A DNA stretch of 64,000 bases. It comes from Litoditis marina. Its lineage: Eukaryota > Nematoda > Chromadorea > Rhabditida > Rhabditidae. The stretch covers positions 46,009,097-46,073,096 of the forward strand of contig OZ038433.1 in assembly GCA_964036275.1 (NCBI GenBank), given 5' to 3'. This document shows, one piece after another, positions 22,285-33,344 of the stretch. The position numbers were made by a program, and so were the translations under genes. The notes below the pieces were generated by a model, which was not told the origin of the DNA, did not search any database, and worked only from the letters and a program-made list of their open reading frames with translations. Numbering within the stretch: the stretch's first letter is position 1; each line of letters begins with the position of its first letter.

Positions 22285-22595
22285 TTTTTCCGGTCTACAG
22301 TGCCTGTAGTTGAGTATATTAATTTTTTTCGGAAGAAATGTGTATTACTATTCACTTAAACATGCTTCTATTAACGTAGTATGATTTGACACCACCTTTC
22401 AAAAAAAGTTCAAAATTTTACAACTCCCAATTCTACGTGGTTTTTCCGGTCTACAGTGCCTGTAGTTGAGTATATTAATTTTTTTCGGAAGAAATGTGTA
22501 TTACTATTCACTTAAACATGCTTCTATTAACGTAGTATGATTTGACACCACCTTTCAAATAAGTTCAAAATTTTACAACTCCCAATTCTACGTGG
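22285..22595 (+). repeat. 156-bp tandem duplication, spacer 1 only
   Basis: 22285-22440 and 22441-22595 are direct copies running from TTTTTCCGGTCTACAG to CCCAATTCTACGTGG. They differ by an A-run change (CAAAAAAAGTTC against CAAATAAGTTC). Spacer 2 has a single copy (59811-59966), so the duplication followed the split of the two spacers or was lost from one. Confidence 0.9.
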
Positions 22596-22614
22596 GTAGA
22601 CAGGTGGTCGATTT

Positions 22615-22682
22615 TGTGTCAGATCTGAGACATTCGACCAAAATCTGTGTCAGATCTGACACAAACGTGTCAGATCTGTCAC
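22615..22682. repeat. Cluster of three palindrome motifs, spacer 1
   Basis: TGTGTCAGATCTGAGACA, then the perfect TGTGTCAGATCTGACACA, then GTGTCAGATCTGTCACA in about 70 bp, 2.5 kb from the satellite that carries the same motif. Spacer 2 has only two in this place (59986-60034). Confidence 0.75.
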
Positions 22683-22690
22683 AGTTTGCA

Positions 22691-23487
22691 TACCCTATAG
22701 TAACTAGAATTTAAAAAAGTTGTTTTTTCTCGGTTTTGTTTATACCGTGTATTTAGTCATGGGTTCAGGAGTTCACACAAAAAATTTGAGAGAAAAATGT
22801 TTATTTAGACGCGAGATATGACTCATTAAAGCTACAACGGCCCAATAAAATGGGAGGATGGCACATAAATGGTTTTCCTCCTGGAGCTTCAGTAAAACAT
22901 GAGTTTAACTGTTGGAAGAGTTGATTGAACCAAAATAAATGATTTCAATTGTTTTCACTCTGTTTGTGCACCATTTTCCAGGGAAAACTGAAAACTGGGA
23001 TTACTGTAAGCCGGTTGTCACCAAAGAAGTGGTCGCACATGGCAAAATTCTTTGAAGATGTAGATATTTCTTTATCAATGTTCAATGACCATATTCAATC
23101 CAATTCAGGTGTTGTTCCGACCGCACAGGTCGAAATATGGTCATTTTTAGTATGTGTCAGATCTGACACACAGGCAAATTTCATCGAGAAAATTAAAATT
23201 TCTCGAAATTCGTGTATTTGTGTCTTCTTTTTGCAGGAAAATGTTCTAAATAGAATTATCTTACATATTACCAACTTGATTAGTTTAATTTCTGATTTAC
23301 ATTTGAAATAAGTCTTTTTTGAGAAAAAAATTGGTCATTTTCGAAAAAGTAGATTATTTATCCCTAAATTTAGTTATTTCGAAATTTCTTTCAGAGTATG
23401 TGAAAGAGCTATTTTTTCTCTACAAGAAAATATATTTCTAGCCAAAAATAGTCAACATGAAATATTTCACCTGCTTACTATAGGGTA
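22691..23487. mobile_element. 0.8-kb segment with 13-bp terminal inverted repeats
   Basis: TACCCTATAGTAA (22691-22703) is the exact reverse complement of TTACTATAGGGTA (23475-23487). With TA as the duplicated target, the element would be 22693-23485 (793 bp), consistent with a non-autonomous TA-inserting DNA transposon. Its right inverted repeat coincides with the spacer-array junction. It contains one perfect palindrome motif at 23153-23170. No transposase is visible. Confidence 0.45.
23039..23311 (+). CDS. Unrecognised 90-codon open frame in the TIR segment
   Basis: The first in-frame ATG is at 23039 and the frame stops at 23311. No known family was recognised. It reads through the palindrome motif as CVRSDTQ and has a hydrophobic C-terminal part. 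The duplicate (60390-60662) stays open with only substitutions, but with few differences between copies that is weak evidence. Acceptor-like sites upstream (TTTTCCAG) and inside (TTTTGCAG) leave room for an exon. Most likely a chance frame. Confidence 0.15.
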   Translation: MAKFFEDVDISLSMFNDHIQSNSGVVPTAQVEIWSFLVCVRSDTQANFIEKIKISRNSCICVFFLQENVLNRIILHITNLISLISDLHLK

Positions 23488-23495
23488 ATTAAACC
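23483..23495 (-). pseudogene. SL1 RNA 5' fragment with its promoter (13 nt)
   Basis: The first 13 leader bases (GGTTTAATTACCC) with a complete upstream promoter region (23496-23570), then spacer 1. Together with 15580-15667 it accounts for one whole SL1 gene, with 6 bp in common. Transcription from this promoter would run into the spacer. Confidence 0.9.
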
Positions 23496-23656
23496 AACGA
23501 GAGGGTAGGATAGTGGTGGACGCTCATGAGACGTATGTATATTGGTCTGGCCGGCTGGCCAAAACGCCCCCTTTAAGCGCTAAAACAGATAGTATTTGGT
23601 TTGTTTGGGCGCTAAAACTAAGGAAATTCGATCTAGTTTTAAATAAAAATGTAAAA

Positions 23657-23775
23657 AGCTTACGGCACCCGGGATTCCCAAGCCGTCTCCGATCCAAGTA
23701 CTAACCGGGCCCAACGTTGCTTGACTTGCCAGATCGGACGGGATGGCGTATTTTCAACGTGGTATGGTCGTAAGC
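23657..23775 (-). rRNA. 5S ribosomal RNA, array 2 copy 1
   Basis: Same as the copy at 799-917 by eye. Downstream it has only the 13-nt SL1 fragment at 23483-23495. Confidence 0.97.
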
Positions 23776-24240
23776 GAAAGCATTGGGGGGTCTACTAGGG
23801 ACATGCTGGAGGCAGATTTACGCAACTAGGACACATAAAACATAAATAAACAATTTCATAACTTTCCCAGCCACTAATTTGCTAAATTTCTCAGTCACAA
23901 GGTCACGTGGTTTCCACGTGAATTCGGACAAAACGCGCGAAAATAGCAGTTCTAACGGTCTTTCCTCGCCCATAATTCGAACAATTGTTAATTATATCTC
24001 GCGATCTCTTGATCTACCAGTCGAGAATACAGTTTTCTGTGAGTCAACCGCTGTACAAGTCACCAACTTTTCCCCATCCCCAGCTATAGCCCTGTAGAAT
24101 CGCGGTTTTTCGCTCATATCTCAGCTTTGGAGGGTCGAAACACAAAAATGACAAGATTTCCGCGATCGGCACGTCATTTTGTATGCACACGGCACGAAAA
24201 GAAGCTAATTCGGAGAAAATTTCCCGATTGCAAATGGCAA

Positions 24241-24312
24241 AAATCTACAGGTATTTGAACCTCCCCCCTCCGGCACGGGAGGCGGCAGCACTATCCACTA
24301 GGCCACCGGACA
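24241..24312 (-). pseudogene. tRNA-like sequence with A and B boxes (first of 21 in array 2)
   Basis: Same sequence as 16-87. Recurs every 1367 bp to 51581-51652. In the unit at about 32.5 kb the neighbouring GAGCGCGC is GAGCAGGC (near 32551), outside the tRNA-like core. Confidence 0.4.
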
Positions 24313-24767
24313 CCTCCGAGCCGGAATGCTTGTTTCGGGGGCAAGAGCGCGCGGTTCACTGTTGTATATGGAAATGTTAGGTTTTTCATAGATGAGATAA
24401 ATGATTTAGCTCTCAATTCTCAATTGTAGCCCTCAGATGTGGAGCAAATTTCAATTTCGTTCTCTGGCACGAAACTCGATGAGAATTTGGAAAAACTATC
24501 GGAAAATGTACGAATAGCTTTTGTAAAAGTATTTTCTATGATGTGTAACTTAAATTGAGGTGTATGGGGGAAAAAAGTTCGACTTTTGTTTCACGTGACT
24601 CACGTGGGAAAACGTGCATTTTCACGGGTCCACACCTACTAAACATGCATGAACATCCCTTTTGTTGCCGATGTGGAGCAAACTACAACGTTTCTTTTAG
24701 AGAACACCTGTTTTCTGCTCACGTGAGACACGTGACACACGTGTTTTTACTTTTGTACACATTCTTA

Positions 24768-24862
24768 GTGCCCTCCTACTGGAGGGCGTTCCAAAATTTG
24801 TCTTAACCACAACTTTCATTGGGTCAGAACGAGAAAGTACCTCAAACTTGGGTAATTAAACC
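24768..24862 (-). ncRNA. sls-1: SL1 spliced-leader RNA, array 2 copy 1
   Basis: Leader, splice donor, Sm site and 3' stem all as in the copy at 543-637. Confidence 0.95.
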
Positions 24863-25023
24863 AACGAGAGGGTAGGATAGTGGTGGACGCTCATGAGACG
24901 TATGTATATTGGTCTGGCCGGCTGGCCAAAACGCCCCCTTTAAGCGCTAAAACAGATAGTATTTGGTTTGTTTGGGCGCTAAAACTAAGGAAATTCGATC
25001 TAGTTTTAAATAAAAATGTAAAA

Positions 25024-25142
25024 AGCTTACGGCACCCGGGATTCCCAAGCCGTCTCCGATCCAAGTACTAACCGGGCCCAACGTTGCTTGACTTGCCAGA
25101 TCGGACGGGATGGCGTATTTTCAACGTGGTATGGTCGTAAGC
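25024..25142 (-). rRNA. 5S ribosomal RNA, array 2 copy 2
   Basis: Same as the copy at 799-917 by eye; SL1 partner at 24768-24862. Confidence 0.97.
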
Positions 25143-26134
25143 GAAAGCATTGGGGGGTCTACTAGGGACATGCTGGAGGCAGATTTACGCAACTAGGACA
25201 CATAAAACATAAATAAACAATTTCATAACTTTCCCAGCCACTAATTTGCTAAATTTCTCAGTCACAAGGTCACGTGGTTTCCACGTGAATTCGGACAAAA
25301 CGCGCGAAAATAGCAGTTCTAACGGTCTTTCCTCGCCCATAATTCGAACAATTGTTAATTATATCTCGCAATCTCTTGATCTACCAGTCGAGAATACAGT
25401 TTTCTGTGAGTCAACCGCTGTACAAGTCACCAACTTTTCCCCATCCCCAGCTATAGCCCTGTAGAATCGCGGTTTTTCGCTCATATCTCAGCTTTGGAGG
25501 GTCGAAACACAAAAATGACAAGATTTCCGCGATCGGCACGTCATTTTGTATGCACACGGCACGAAAAGAAGCTAATTCGGAGAAAATTTCCCGATTGCAA
25601 ATGGCAAAAATCTACAGGTATTTGAACCTCCCCCCTCCGGCACGGGAGGCGGCAGCACTATCCACTAGGCCACCGGACACCTCCGAGCCGGAATGCTTGT
25701 TTCGGGGGCAAGAGCGCGCGGTTCACTGTTGTATATGGAAATGTTAGGTTTTTCATAGATGAGATAAATGATTTAGCTCTCAATTCTCAATTGTAGCCCT
25801 CAGATGTGGAGCAAATTTCAATTTCGTTCTCTGGCACGAAACTCGATGAGAATTTGGAAAAACTATCGGAAAATGTACGAATAGCTTTTGTAAAAGTATT
25901 TTCTATGATGTGTAACTTAAATTGAGGTGTATGGGGGAAAAAAGTTCGACTTTTGTTTCACGTGACTCACGTGGGAAAACGTGCATTTTCACGGGTCCAC
26001 ACCTACTAAACATGCATGAACATCCCTTTTGTTGCCGATGTGGAGCAAACTACAACGTTTCTTTTAGAGAACACCTGTTTTCTGCTCACGTGAGACACGT
26101 GACACACGTGTTTTTACTTTTGTACACATTCTTA

Positions 26135-26229
26135 GTGCCCTCCTACTGGAGGGCGTTCCAAAATTTGTCTTAACCACAACTTTCATTGGGTCAGAACGAG
26201 AAAGTACCTCAAACTTGGGTAATTAAACC
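26135..26229 (-). ncRNA. sls-1: SL1 spliced-leader RNA, array 2 copy 2
   Basis: Leader, splice donor, Sm site and 3' stem all as in the copy at 543-637. Confidence 0.95.
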
Positions 26230-26390
26230 AACGAGAGGGTAGGATAGTGGTGGACGCTCATGAGACGTATGTATATTGGTCTGGCCGGCTGGCCAAAACG
26301 CCCCCTTTAAGCGCTAAAACAGATAGTATTTGGTTTGTTTGGGCGCTAAAACTAAGGAAATTCGATCTAGTTTTAAATAAAAATGTAAAA

Positions 26391-26509
26391 AGCTTACGGC
26401 ACCCGGGATTCCCAAGCCGTCTCCGATCCAAGTACTAACCGGGCCCAACGTTGCTTGACTTGCCAGATCGGACGGGATGGCGTATTTTCAACGTGGTATG
26501 GTCGTAAGC
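26391..26509 (-). rRNA. 5S ribosomal RNA, array 2 copy 3
   Basis: Same as the copy at 799-917 by eye; SL1 partner at 26135-26229. Confidence 0.97.
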
Positions 26510-27501
26510 GAAAGCATTGGGGGGTCTACTAGGGACATGCTGGAGGCAGATTTACGCAACTAGGACACATAAAACATAAATAAACAATTTCATAACTTTC
26601 CCAGCCACTAATTTGCTAAATTTCTCAGTCACAAGGTCACGTGGTTTCCACGTGAATTCGGACAAAACGCGCGAAAATAGCAGTTCTAACGGTCTTTCCT
26701 CGCCCATAATTCGAACAATTGTTAATTATATCTCGCGATCTCTTGATCTACCAGTCGAGAATACAGTTTTCTGTGAGTCAACCGCTGTACAAGTCACCAA
26801 CTTTTCCCCATCCCCAGCTATAGCCCTGTAGAATCGCGGTTTTTCGCTCATATCTCAGCTTTGGAGGGTCGAAACACAAAAATGACAAGATTTCCGCGAT
26901 CGGCACGTCATTTTGTATGCACACGGCACGAAAAGAAGCTAATTCGGAGAAAATTTCCCGATTGCAAATGGCAAAAATCTACAGGTATTTGAACCTCCCC
27001 CCTCCGGCACGGGAGGCGGCAGCACTATCCACTAGGCCACCGGACACCTCCGAGCCGGAATGCTTGTTTCGGGGGCAAGAGCGCGCGGTTCACTGTTGTA
27101 TATGGAAATGTTAGGTTTTTCATAGATGAGATAAATGATTTAGCTCTCAATTCTCAATTGTAGCCCTCAGATGTGGAGCAAATTTCAATTTCGTTCTCTG
27201 GCACGAAACTCGATGAGAATTTGGAAAAACTATCGGAAAATGTACGAATAGCTTTTGTAAAAGTATTTTCTATGATGTGTAACTTAAATTGAGGTGTATG
27301 GGGGAAAAAAGTTCGACTTTTGTTTCACGTGACTCACGTGGGAAAACGTGCATTTTCACGGGTCCACACCTACTAAACATGCATGAACATCCCTTTTGTT
27401 GCCGATGTGGAGCAAACTACAACGTTTCTTTTAGAGAACACCTGTTTTCTGCTCACGTGAGACACGTGACACACGTGTTTTTACTTTTGTACACATTCTT
27501 A

Positions 27502-27596
27502 GTGCCCTCCTACTGGAGGGCGTTCCAAAATTTGTCTTAACCACAACTTTCATTGGGTCAGAACGAGAAAGTACCTCAAACTTGGGTAATTAAACC
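27502..27596 (-). ncRNA. sls-1: SL1 spliced-leader RNA, array 2 copy 3
   Basis: Leader, splice donor, Sm site and 3' stem all as in the copy at 543-637. Confidence 0.95.
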
Positions 27597-27757
27597 AACG
27601 AGAGGGTAGGATAGTGGTGGACGCTCATGAGACGTATGTATATTGGTCTGGCCGGCTGGCCAAAACGCCCCCTTTAAGCGCTAAAACAGATAGTATTTGG
27701 TTTGTTTGGGCGCTAAAACTAAGGAAATTCGATCTAGTTTTAAATAAAAATGTAAAA

Positions 27758-27876
27758 AGCTTACGGCACCCGGGATTCCCAAGCCGTCTCCGATCCAAGT
27801 ACTAACCGGGCCCAACGTTGCTTGACTTGCCAGATCGGACGGGATGGCGTATTTTCAACGTGGTATGGTCGTAAGC
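27758..27876 (-). rRNA. 5S ribosomal RNA, array 2 copy 4
   Basis: Same as the copy at 799-917 by eye; SL1 partner at 27502-27596. Confidence 0.97.
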
Positions 27877-28868
27877 GAAAGCATTGGGGGGTCTACTAGG
27901 GACATGCTGGAGGCAGATTTACGCAACTAGGACACATAAAACATAAATAAACAATTTCATAACTTTCCCAGCCACTAATTTGCTAAATTTCTCAGTCACA
28001 AGGTCACGTGGTTTCCACGTGAATTCGGACAAAACGCGCGAAAATAGCAGTTCTAACGGTCTTTCCTCGCCCATAATTCGAACAATTGTTAATTATATCT
28101 CGCAATCTCTTGATCTACCAGTCGAGAATACAGTTTTCTGTGAGTCAACCGCTGTACAAGTCACCAACTTTTCCCCATCCCCAGCTATAGCCCTGTAGAA
28201 TCGCGGTTTTTCGCTCATATCTCAGCTTTGGAGGGTCGAAACACAAAAATGACAAGATTTCCGCGATCGGCACGTCATTTTGTATGCACACGGCACGAAA
28301 AGAAGCTAATTCGGAGAAAATTTCCCGATTGCAAATGGCAAAAATCTACAGGTATTTGAACCTCCCCCCTCCGGCACGGGAGGCGGCAGCACTATCCACT
28401 AGGCCACCGGACACCTCCGAGCCGGAATGCTTGTTTCGGGGGCAAGAGCGCGCGGTTCACTGTTGTATATGGAAATGTTAGGTTTTTCATAGATGAGATA
28501 AATGATTTAGCTCTCAATTCTCAATTGTAGCCCTCAGATGTGGAGCAAATTTCAATTTCGTTCTCTGGCACGAAACTCGATGAGAATTTGGAAAAACTAT
28601 CGGAAAATGTACGAATAGCTTTTGTAAAAGTATTTTCTATGATGTGTAACTTAAATTGAGGTGTATGGGGGAAAAAAGTTCGACTTTTGTTTCACGTGAC
28701 TCACGTGGGAAAACGTGCATTTTCACGGGTCCACACCTACTAAACATGCATGAACATCCCTTTTGTTGCCGATGTGGAGCAAACTACAACGTTTCTTTTA
28801 GAGAACACCTGTTTTCTGCTCACGTGAGACACGTGACACACGTGTTTTTACTTTTGTACACATTCTTA

Positions 28869-28963
28869 GTGCCCTCCTACTGGAGGGCGTTCCAAAATTT
28901 GTCTTAACCACAACTTTCATTGGGTCAGAACGAGAAAGTACCTCAAACTTGGGTAATTAAACC
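28869..28963 (-). ncRNA. sls-1: SL1 spliced-leader RNA, array 2 copy 4
   Basis: Leader, splice donor, Sm site and 3' stem all as in the copy at 543-637. Confidence 0.95.
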
Positions 28964-29124
28964 AACGAGAGGGTAGGATAGTGGTGGACGCTCATGAGAC
29001 GTATGTATATTGGTCTGGCCGGCTGGCCAAAACGCCCCCTTTAAGCGCTAAAACAGATAGTATTTGGTTTGTTTGGGCGCTAAAACTAAGGAAATTCGAT
29101 CTAGTTTTAAATAAAAATGTAAAA

Positions 29125-29243
29125 AGCTTACGGCACCCGGGATTCCCAAGCCGTCTCCGATCCAAGTACTAACCGGGCCCAACGTTGCTTGACTTGCCAG
29201 ATCGGACGGGATGGCGTATTTTCAACGTGGTATGGTCGTAAGC
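29125..29243 (-). rRNA. 5S ribosomal RNA, array 2 copy 5
   Basis: Same as the copy at 799-917 by eye; SL1 partner at 28869-28963. Confidence 0.97.
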
Positions 29244-30235
29244 GAAAGCATTGGGGGGTCTACTAGGGACATGCTGGAGGCAGATTTACGCAACTAGGAC
29301 ACATAAAACATAAATAAACAATTTCATAACTTTCCCAGCCACTAATTTGCTAAATTTCTCAGTCACAAGGTCACGTGGTTTCCACGTGAATTCGGACAAA
29401 ACGCGCGAAAATAGCAGTTCTAACGGTCTTTCCTCGCCCATAATTCGAACAATTGTTAATTATATCTCGCAATCTCTTGATCTACCAGTCGAGAATACAG
29501 TTTTCTGTGAGTCAACCGCTGTACAAGTCACCAACTTTTCCCCATCCCCAGCTATAGCCCTGTAGAATCGCGGTTTTTCGCTCATATCTCAGCTTTGGAG
29601 GGTCGAAACACAAAAATGACAAGATTTCCGCGATCGGCACGTCATTTTGTATGCACACGGCACGAAAAGAAGCTAATTCGGAGAAAATTTCCCGATTGCA
29701 AATGGCAAAAATCTACAGGTATTTGAACCTCCCCCCTCCGGCACGGGAGGCGGCAGCACTATCCACTAGGCCACCGGACACCTCCGAGCCGGAATGCTTG
29801 TTTCGGGGGCAAGAGCGCGCGGTTCACTGTTGTATATGGAAATGTTAGGTTTTTCATAGATGAGATAAATTATTTAGCTCTCAATTCTCAATTGTAGCCC
29901 TCAGATGTGGAGCAAATTTCAATTTCGTTCTCTGGCACGAAACTCGATGAGAATTTGGAAAAACTATCGGAAAATGTACGAATAGCTTTTGTAAAAGTAT
30001 TTTCTATGATGTGTAACTTAAATTGAGGTGTATGGGGGAAAAAAGTTCGACTTTTGTTTCACGTGACTCACGTGGGAAAACGTGCATTTTCACGGGTCCA
30101 CACCTACTAAACATGCATGAACATCCCTTTTGTTGCCGATGTGGAGCAAACTACAACGTTTCTTTTAGAGAACACCTGTTTTCTGCTCACGTGAGACACG
30201 TGACACACGTGTTTTTACTTTTGTACACAATCTTA

Positions 30236-30330
30236 GTGCCCTCCTACTGGAGGGGGTTCCAAAATTTGTCTTAACCACAACTTTCATTGGGTCAGAACGA
30301 GAAAGTACCTCAAACTTGGGTAATTAAACC
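30236..30330 (-). ncRNA. sls-1: SL1 spliced-leader RNA, array 2 copy 5 (stem variant)
   Basis: RNA position 76 is C instead of G (plus-strand G at 30255), removing the basal pair of the 3' stem. A private T-to-A change at 30230 lies just past the estimated 3' end. Confidence 0.94.
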
Positions 30331-30491
30331 AACGAGAGGGTAGGATAGTGGTGGACGCTCATGAGACGTATGTATATTGGTCTGGCCGGCTGGCCAAAAC
30401 GCCCCCTTTAAGCGCTAAAACAGATAGTATTTGGTTTGTTTGGGCGCTAAAACTAAGGAAATTCGATCTAGTTTTAAATAAAAATGTAAAA

Positions 30492-30610
30492 AGCTTACGG
30501 CACCCGGGATTCCCAAGCCGTCTCCGATCCAAGTACTAACCGGGCCCAACGTTGCTTGACTTGCCAGATCGGACGGGATGGCGTATTTTCAACGTGGTAT
30601 GGTCGTAAGC
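30492..30610 (-). rRNA. 5S ribosomal RNA, array 2 copy 6
   Basis: Same as the copy at 799-917 by eye; SL1 partner at 30236-30330 (stem variant). Confidence 0.97.
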
Positions 30611-31602
30611 GAAAGCATTGGGGGGTCTACTAGGGACATGCTGGAGGCAGATTTACGCAACTAGGACACATAAAACATAAATAAACAATTTCATAACTTT
30701 CCCAGCCACTAATTTGCTAAATTTCTCAGTCACAAGGTCACGTGGTTTCCACGTGAATTCGGACAAAACGCGCGAAAATAGCAGTTCTAACGGTCTTTCC
30801 TCGCCCATAATTCGAACAATTGTTAATTATATCTCGCAATCTCTTGATCTACCAGTCGAGAATACAGTTTTCTGTGAGTCAACCGCTGTACAAGTCACCA
30901 ACTTTTCCCCATCCCCAGCTATAGCCCTGTAGAATCGCGGTTTTTCGCTCATATCTCAGCTTTGGAGGGTCGAAACACAAAAATGACAAGATTTCCGCGA
31001 TCGGCACGTCATTTTGTATGCACACGGCACGAAAAGAAGCTAATTCGGAGAAAATTTCCCGATTGCAAATGGCAAAAATCTACAGGTATTTGAACCTCCC
31101 CCCTCCGGCACGGGAGGCGGCAGCACTATCCACTAGGCCACCGGACACCTCCGAGCCGGAATGCTTGTTTCGGGGGCAAGAGCGCGCGGTTCACTGTTGT
31201 ATATGGAAATGTTAGGTTTTTCATAGATGAGATAAATGATTTAGCTCTCAATTCTCAATTGTAGCCCTCAGATGTGGAGCAAATTTCAATTTCGTTCTCT
31301 GGCACGAAACTCGATGAGAATTTGGAAAAACTATCGGAAAATGTACGAATAGCTTTTGTAAAAGTATTTTCTATGATGTGTAACTTAAATTGAGGTGTAT
31401 GGGGGAAAAAAGTTCGACTTTTGTTTCACGTGACTCACGTGGGAAAACGTGCATTTTCACGGGTCCACACCTACTAAACATGCATGAACATCCCTTTTGT
31501 TGCCGATGTGGAGCAAACTACAACGTTTCTTTTAGAGAACACCTGTTTTCTGCTCACGTGAGACACGTGACACACGTGTTTTTACTTTTGTACACATTCT
31601 TA

Positions 31603-31697
31603 GTGCCCTCCTACTGGAGGGGGTTCCAAAATTTGTCTTAACCACAACTTTCATTGGGTCAGAACGAGAAAGTACCTCAAACTTGGGTAATTAAACC
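31603..31697 (-). ncRNA. sls-1: SL1 spliced-leader RNA, array 2 copy 6 (stem variant)
   Basis: Same basal-stem change as its neighbour (plus-strand G at 31622). Leader and Sm site intact. Confidence 0.94.
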
Positions 31698-31858
31698 AAC
31701 GAGAGGGTAGGATAGTGGTGGACGCTCATGAGACGTATGTATATTGGTCTGGCCGGCTGGCCAAAACGCCCCCTTTAAGCGCTAAAACAGATAGTATTTG
31801 GTTTGTTTGGGCGCTAAAACTAAGGAAATTCGATCTAGTTTTAAATAAAAATGTAAAA

Positions 31859-31977
31859 AGCTTACGGCACCCGGGATTCCCAAGCCGTCTCCGATCCAAG
31901 TACTAACCGGGCCCAACGTTGCTTGACTTGCCAGATCGGACGGGATGGCGTATTTTCAACGTGGTATGGTCGTAAGC
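31859..31977 (-). rRNA. 5S ribosomal RNA, array 2 copy 7
   Basis: Same as the copy at 799-917 by eye; SL1 partner at 31603-31697 (stem variant). Confidence 0.97.
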
Positions 31978-32969
31978 GAAAGCATTGGGGGGTCTACTAG
32001 GGACATGCTGGAGGCAGATTTACGCAACTAGGACACATAAAACATAAATAAACAATTTCATAACTTTCCCAGCCACTAATTTGCTAAATTTCTCAGTCAC
32101 AAGGTCACGTGGTTTCCACGTGAATTCGGACAAAACGCGCGAAAATAGCAGTTCTAACGGTCTTTCCTCGCCCATAATTCGAACAATTGTTAATTATATC
32201 TCGCAATCTCTTGATCTACCAGTCGAGAATACAGTTTTCTGTGAGTCAACCGCTGTACAAGTCACCAACTTTTCCCCATCCCCAGCTATAGCCCTGTAGA
32301 ATCGCGGTTTTTCGCTCATATCTCAGCTTTGGAGGGTCGAAACACAAAAATGACAAGATTTCCGCGATCGGCACGTCATTTTGTATGCACACGGCACGAA
32401 AAGAAGCTAATTCGGAGAAAATTTCCCGATTGCAAATGGCAAAAATCTACAGGTATTTGAACCTCCCCCCTCCGGCACGGGAGGCGGCAGCACTATCCAC
32501 TAGGCCACCGGACACCTCCGAGCCGGAATGCTTGTTTCGGGGGCAAGAGCAGGCGGTTCACTGTTGTATATGGAAATGTTAGGTTTTTCATAGATGAGAT
32601 AAATGATTTAGCTCTCAATTCTCAATTGTAGCCCTCAGATGTGGAGCAAATTTCAATTTCGTTCTCTGGCACGAAACTCGATGAGAATTTGGAAAAACTA
32701 TCGGAAAATGTACGAATAGCTTTTGTAAAAGTATTTTCTATGATGTGTAACTTAAATTGAGGTGTATGGGGGAAAAAAGTTCGACTTTTGTTTCACGTGA
32801 CTCACGTGGGAAAACGTGCATTTTCACGGGTCCACACCTACTAAACATGCATGAACATCCCTTTTGTTGCCGATGTGGAGCAAACTACAACGTTTCTTTT
32901 AGAGAACACCTGTTTTCTGCTCACGTGAGACACGTGACACACGTGTTTTTACTTTTGTACACATTCTTA

Positions 32970-33064
32970 GTGCCCTCCTACTGGAGGGCGTTCCAAAATT
33001 TGTCTTAACCACAACTTTCATTGGGTCAGAACGAGAAAGTACCTCAAACTTGGGTAATTAAACC
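32970..33064 (-). ncRNA. sls-1: SL1 spliced-leader RNA, array 2 copy 7
   Basis: Leader, splice donor, Sm site and 3' stem all as in the copy at 543-637. Confidence 0.95.
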
Positions 33065-33225
33065 AACGAGAGGGTAGGATAGTGGTGGACGCTCATGAGA
33101 CGTATGTATATTGGTCTGGCCGGCTGGCCAAAACGCCCCCTTTAAGCGCTAAAACAGATAGTATTTGGTTTGTTTGGGCGCTAAAACTAAGGAAATTCGA
33201 TCTAGTTTTAAATAAAAATGTAAAA

Positions 33226-33344
33226 AGCTTACGGCACCCGGGATTCCCAAGCCGTCTCCGATCCAAGTACTAACCGGGCCCAACGTTGCTTGACTTGCCA
33301 GATCGGACGGGATGGCGTATTTTCAACGTGGTATGGTCGTAAGC
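33226..33344 (-). rRNA. 5S ribosomal RNA, array 2 copy 8
   Basis: Same as the copy at 799-917 by eye; SL1 partner at 32970-33064. Confidence 0.97.

Larger units (their letters stand above)
15668..23482. mobile_element. Spacer 1: composite 7.8-kb insertion inside an SL1 gene
   Basis: A non-rDNA block that splits one SL1 gene. The left array stops after GGGTAA (15662-15667) and the right array restarts with GGGTAA (23483-23488), a 6-bp direct repeat like a target-site duplication. The 13-bp inverted repeat at the right end also reads GGGTA, so microhomology could explain part of it. No transposase, reverse transcriptase or helicase frame was seen. Contents in order: unique left part, satellite, foldback region, tRNA-like and TTAGGC tracts, tandem duplication, palindrome cluster, TIR segment. 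Near-identical to spacer 2. The exact element class is not assigned. Confidence 0.6.

Noticed and set aside
15668..23482. Helitron
   Set aside because: Insertion between A and T at GGGTAA/TTAAACC and the internal satellite suggested it. However, there is no 5' TC, no CTRR end with a hairpin at the right junction, and no Rep/helicase frame.
15668..23482. LTR or R2-type retrotransposon specific for rDNA
   Set aside because: No long terminal repeats, reverse transcriptase, endonuclease or poly(A) tail at either junction.
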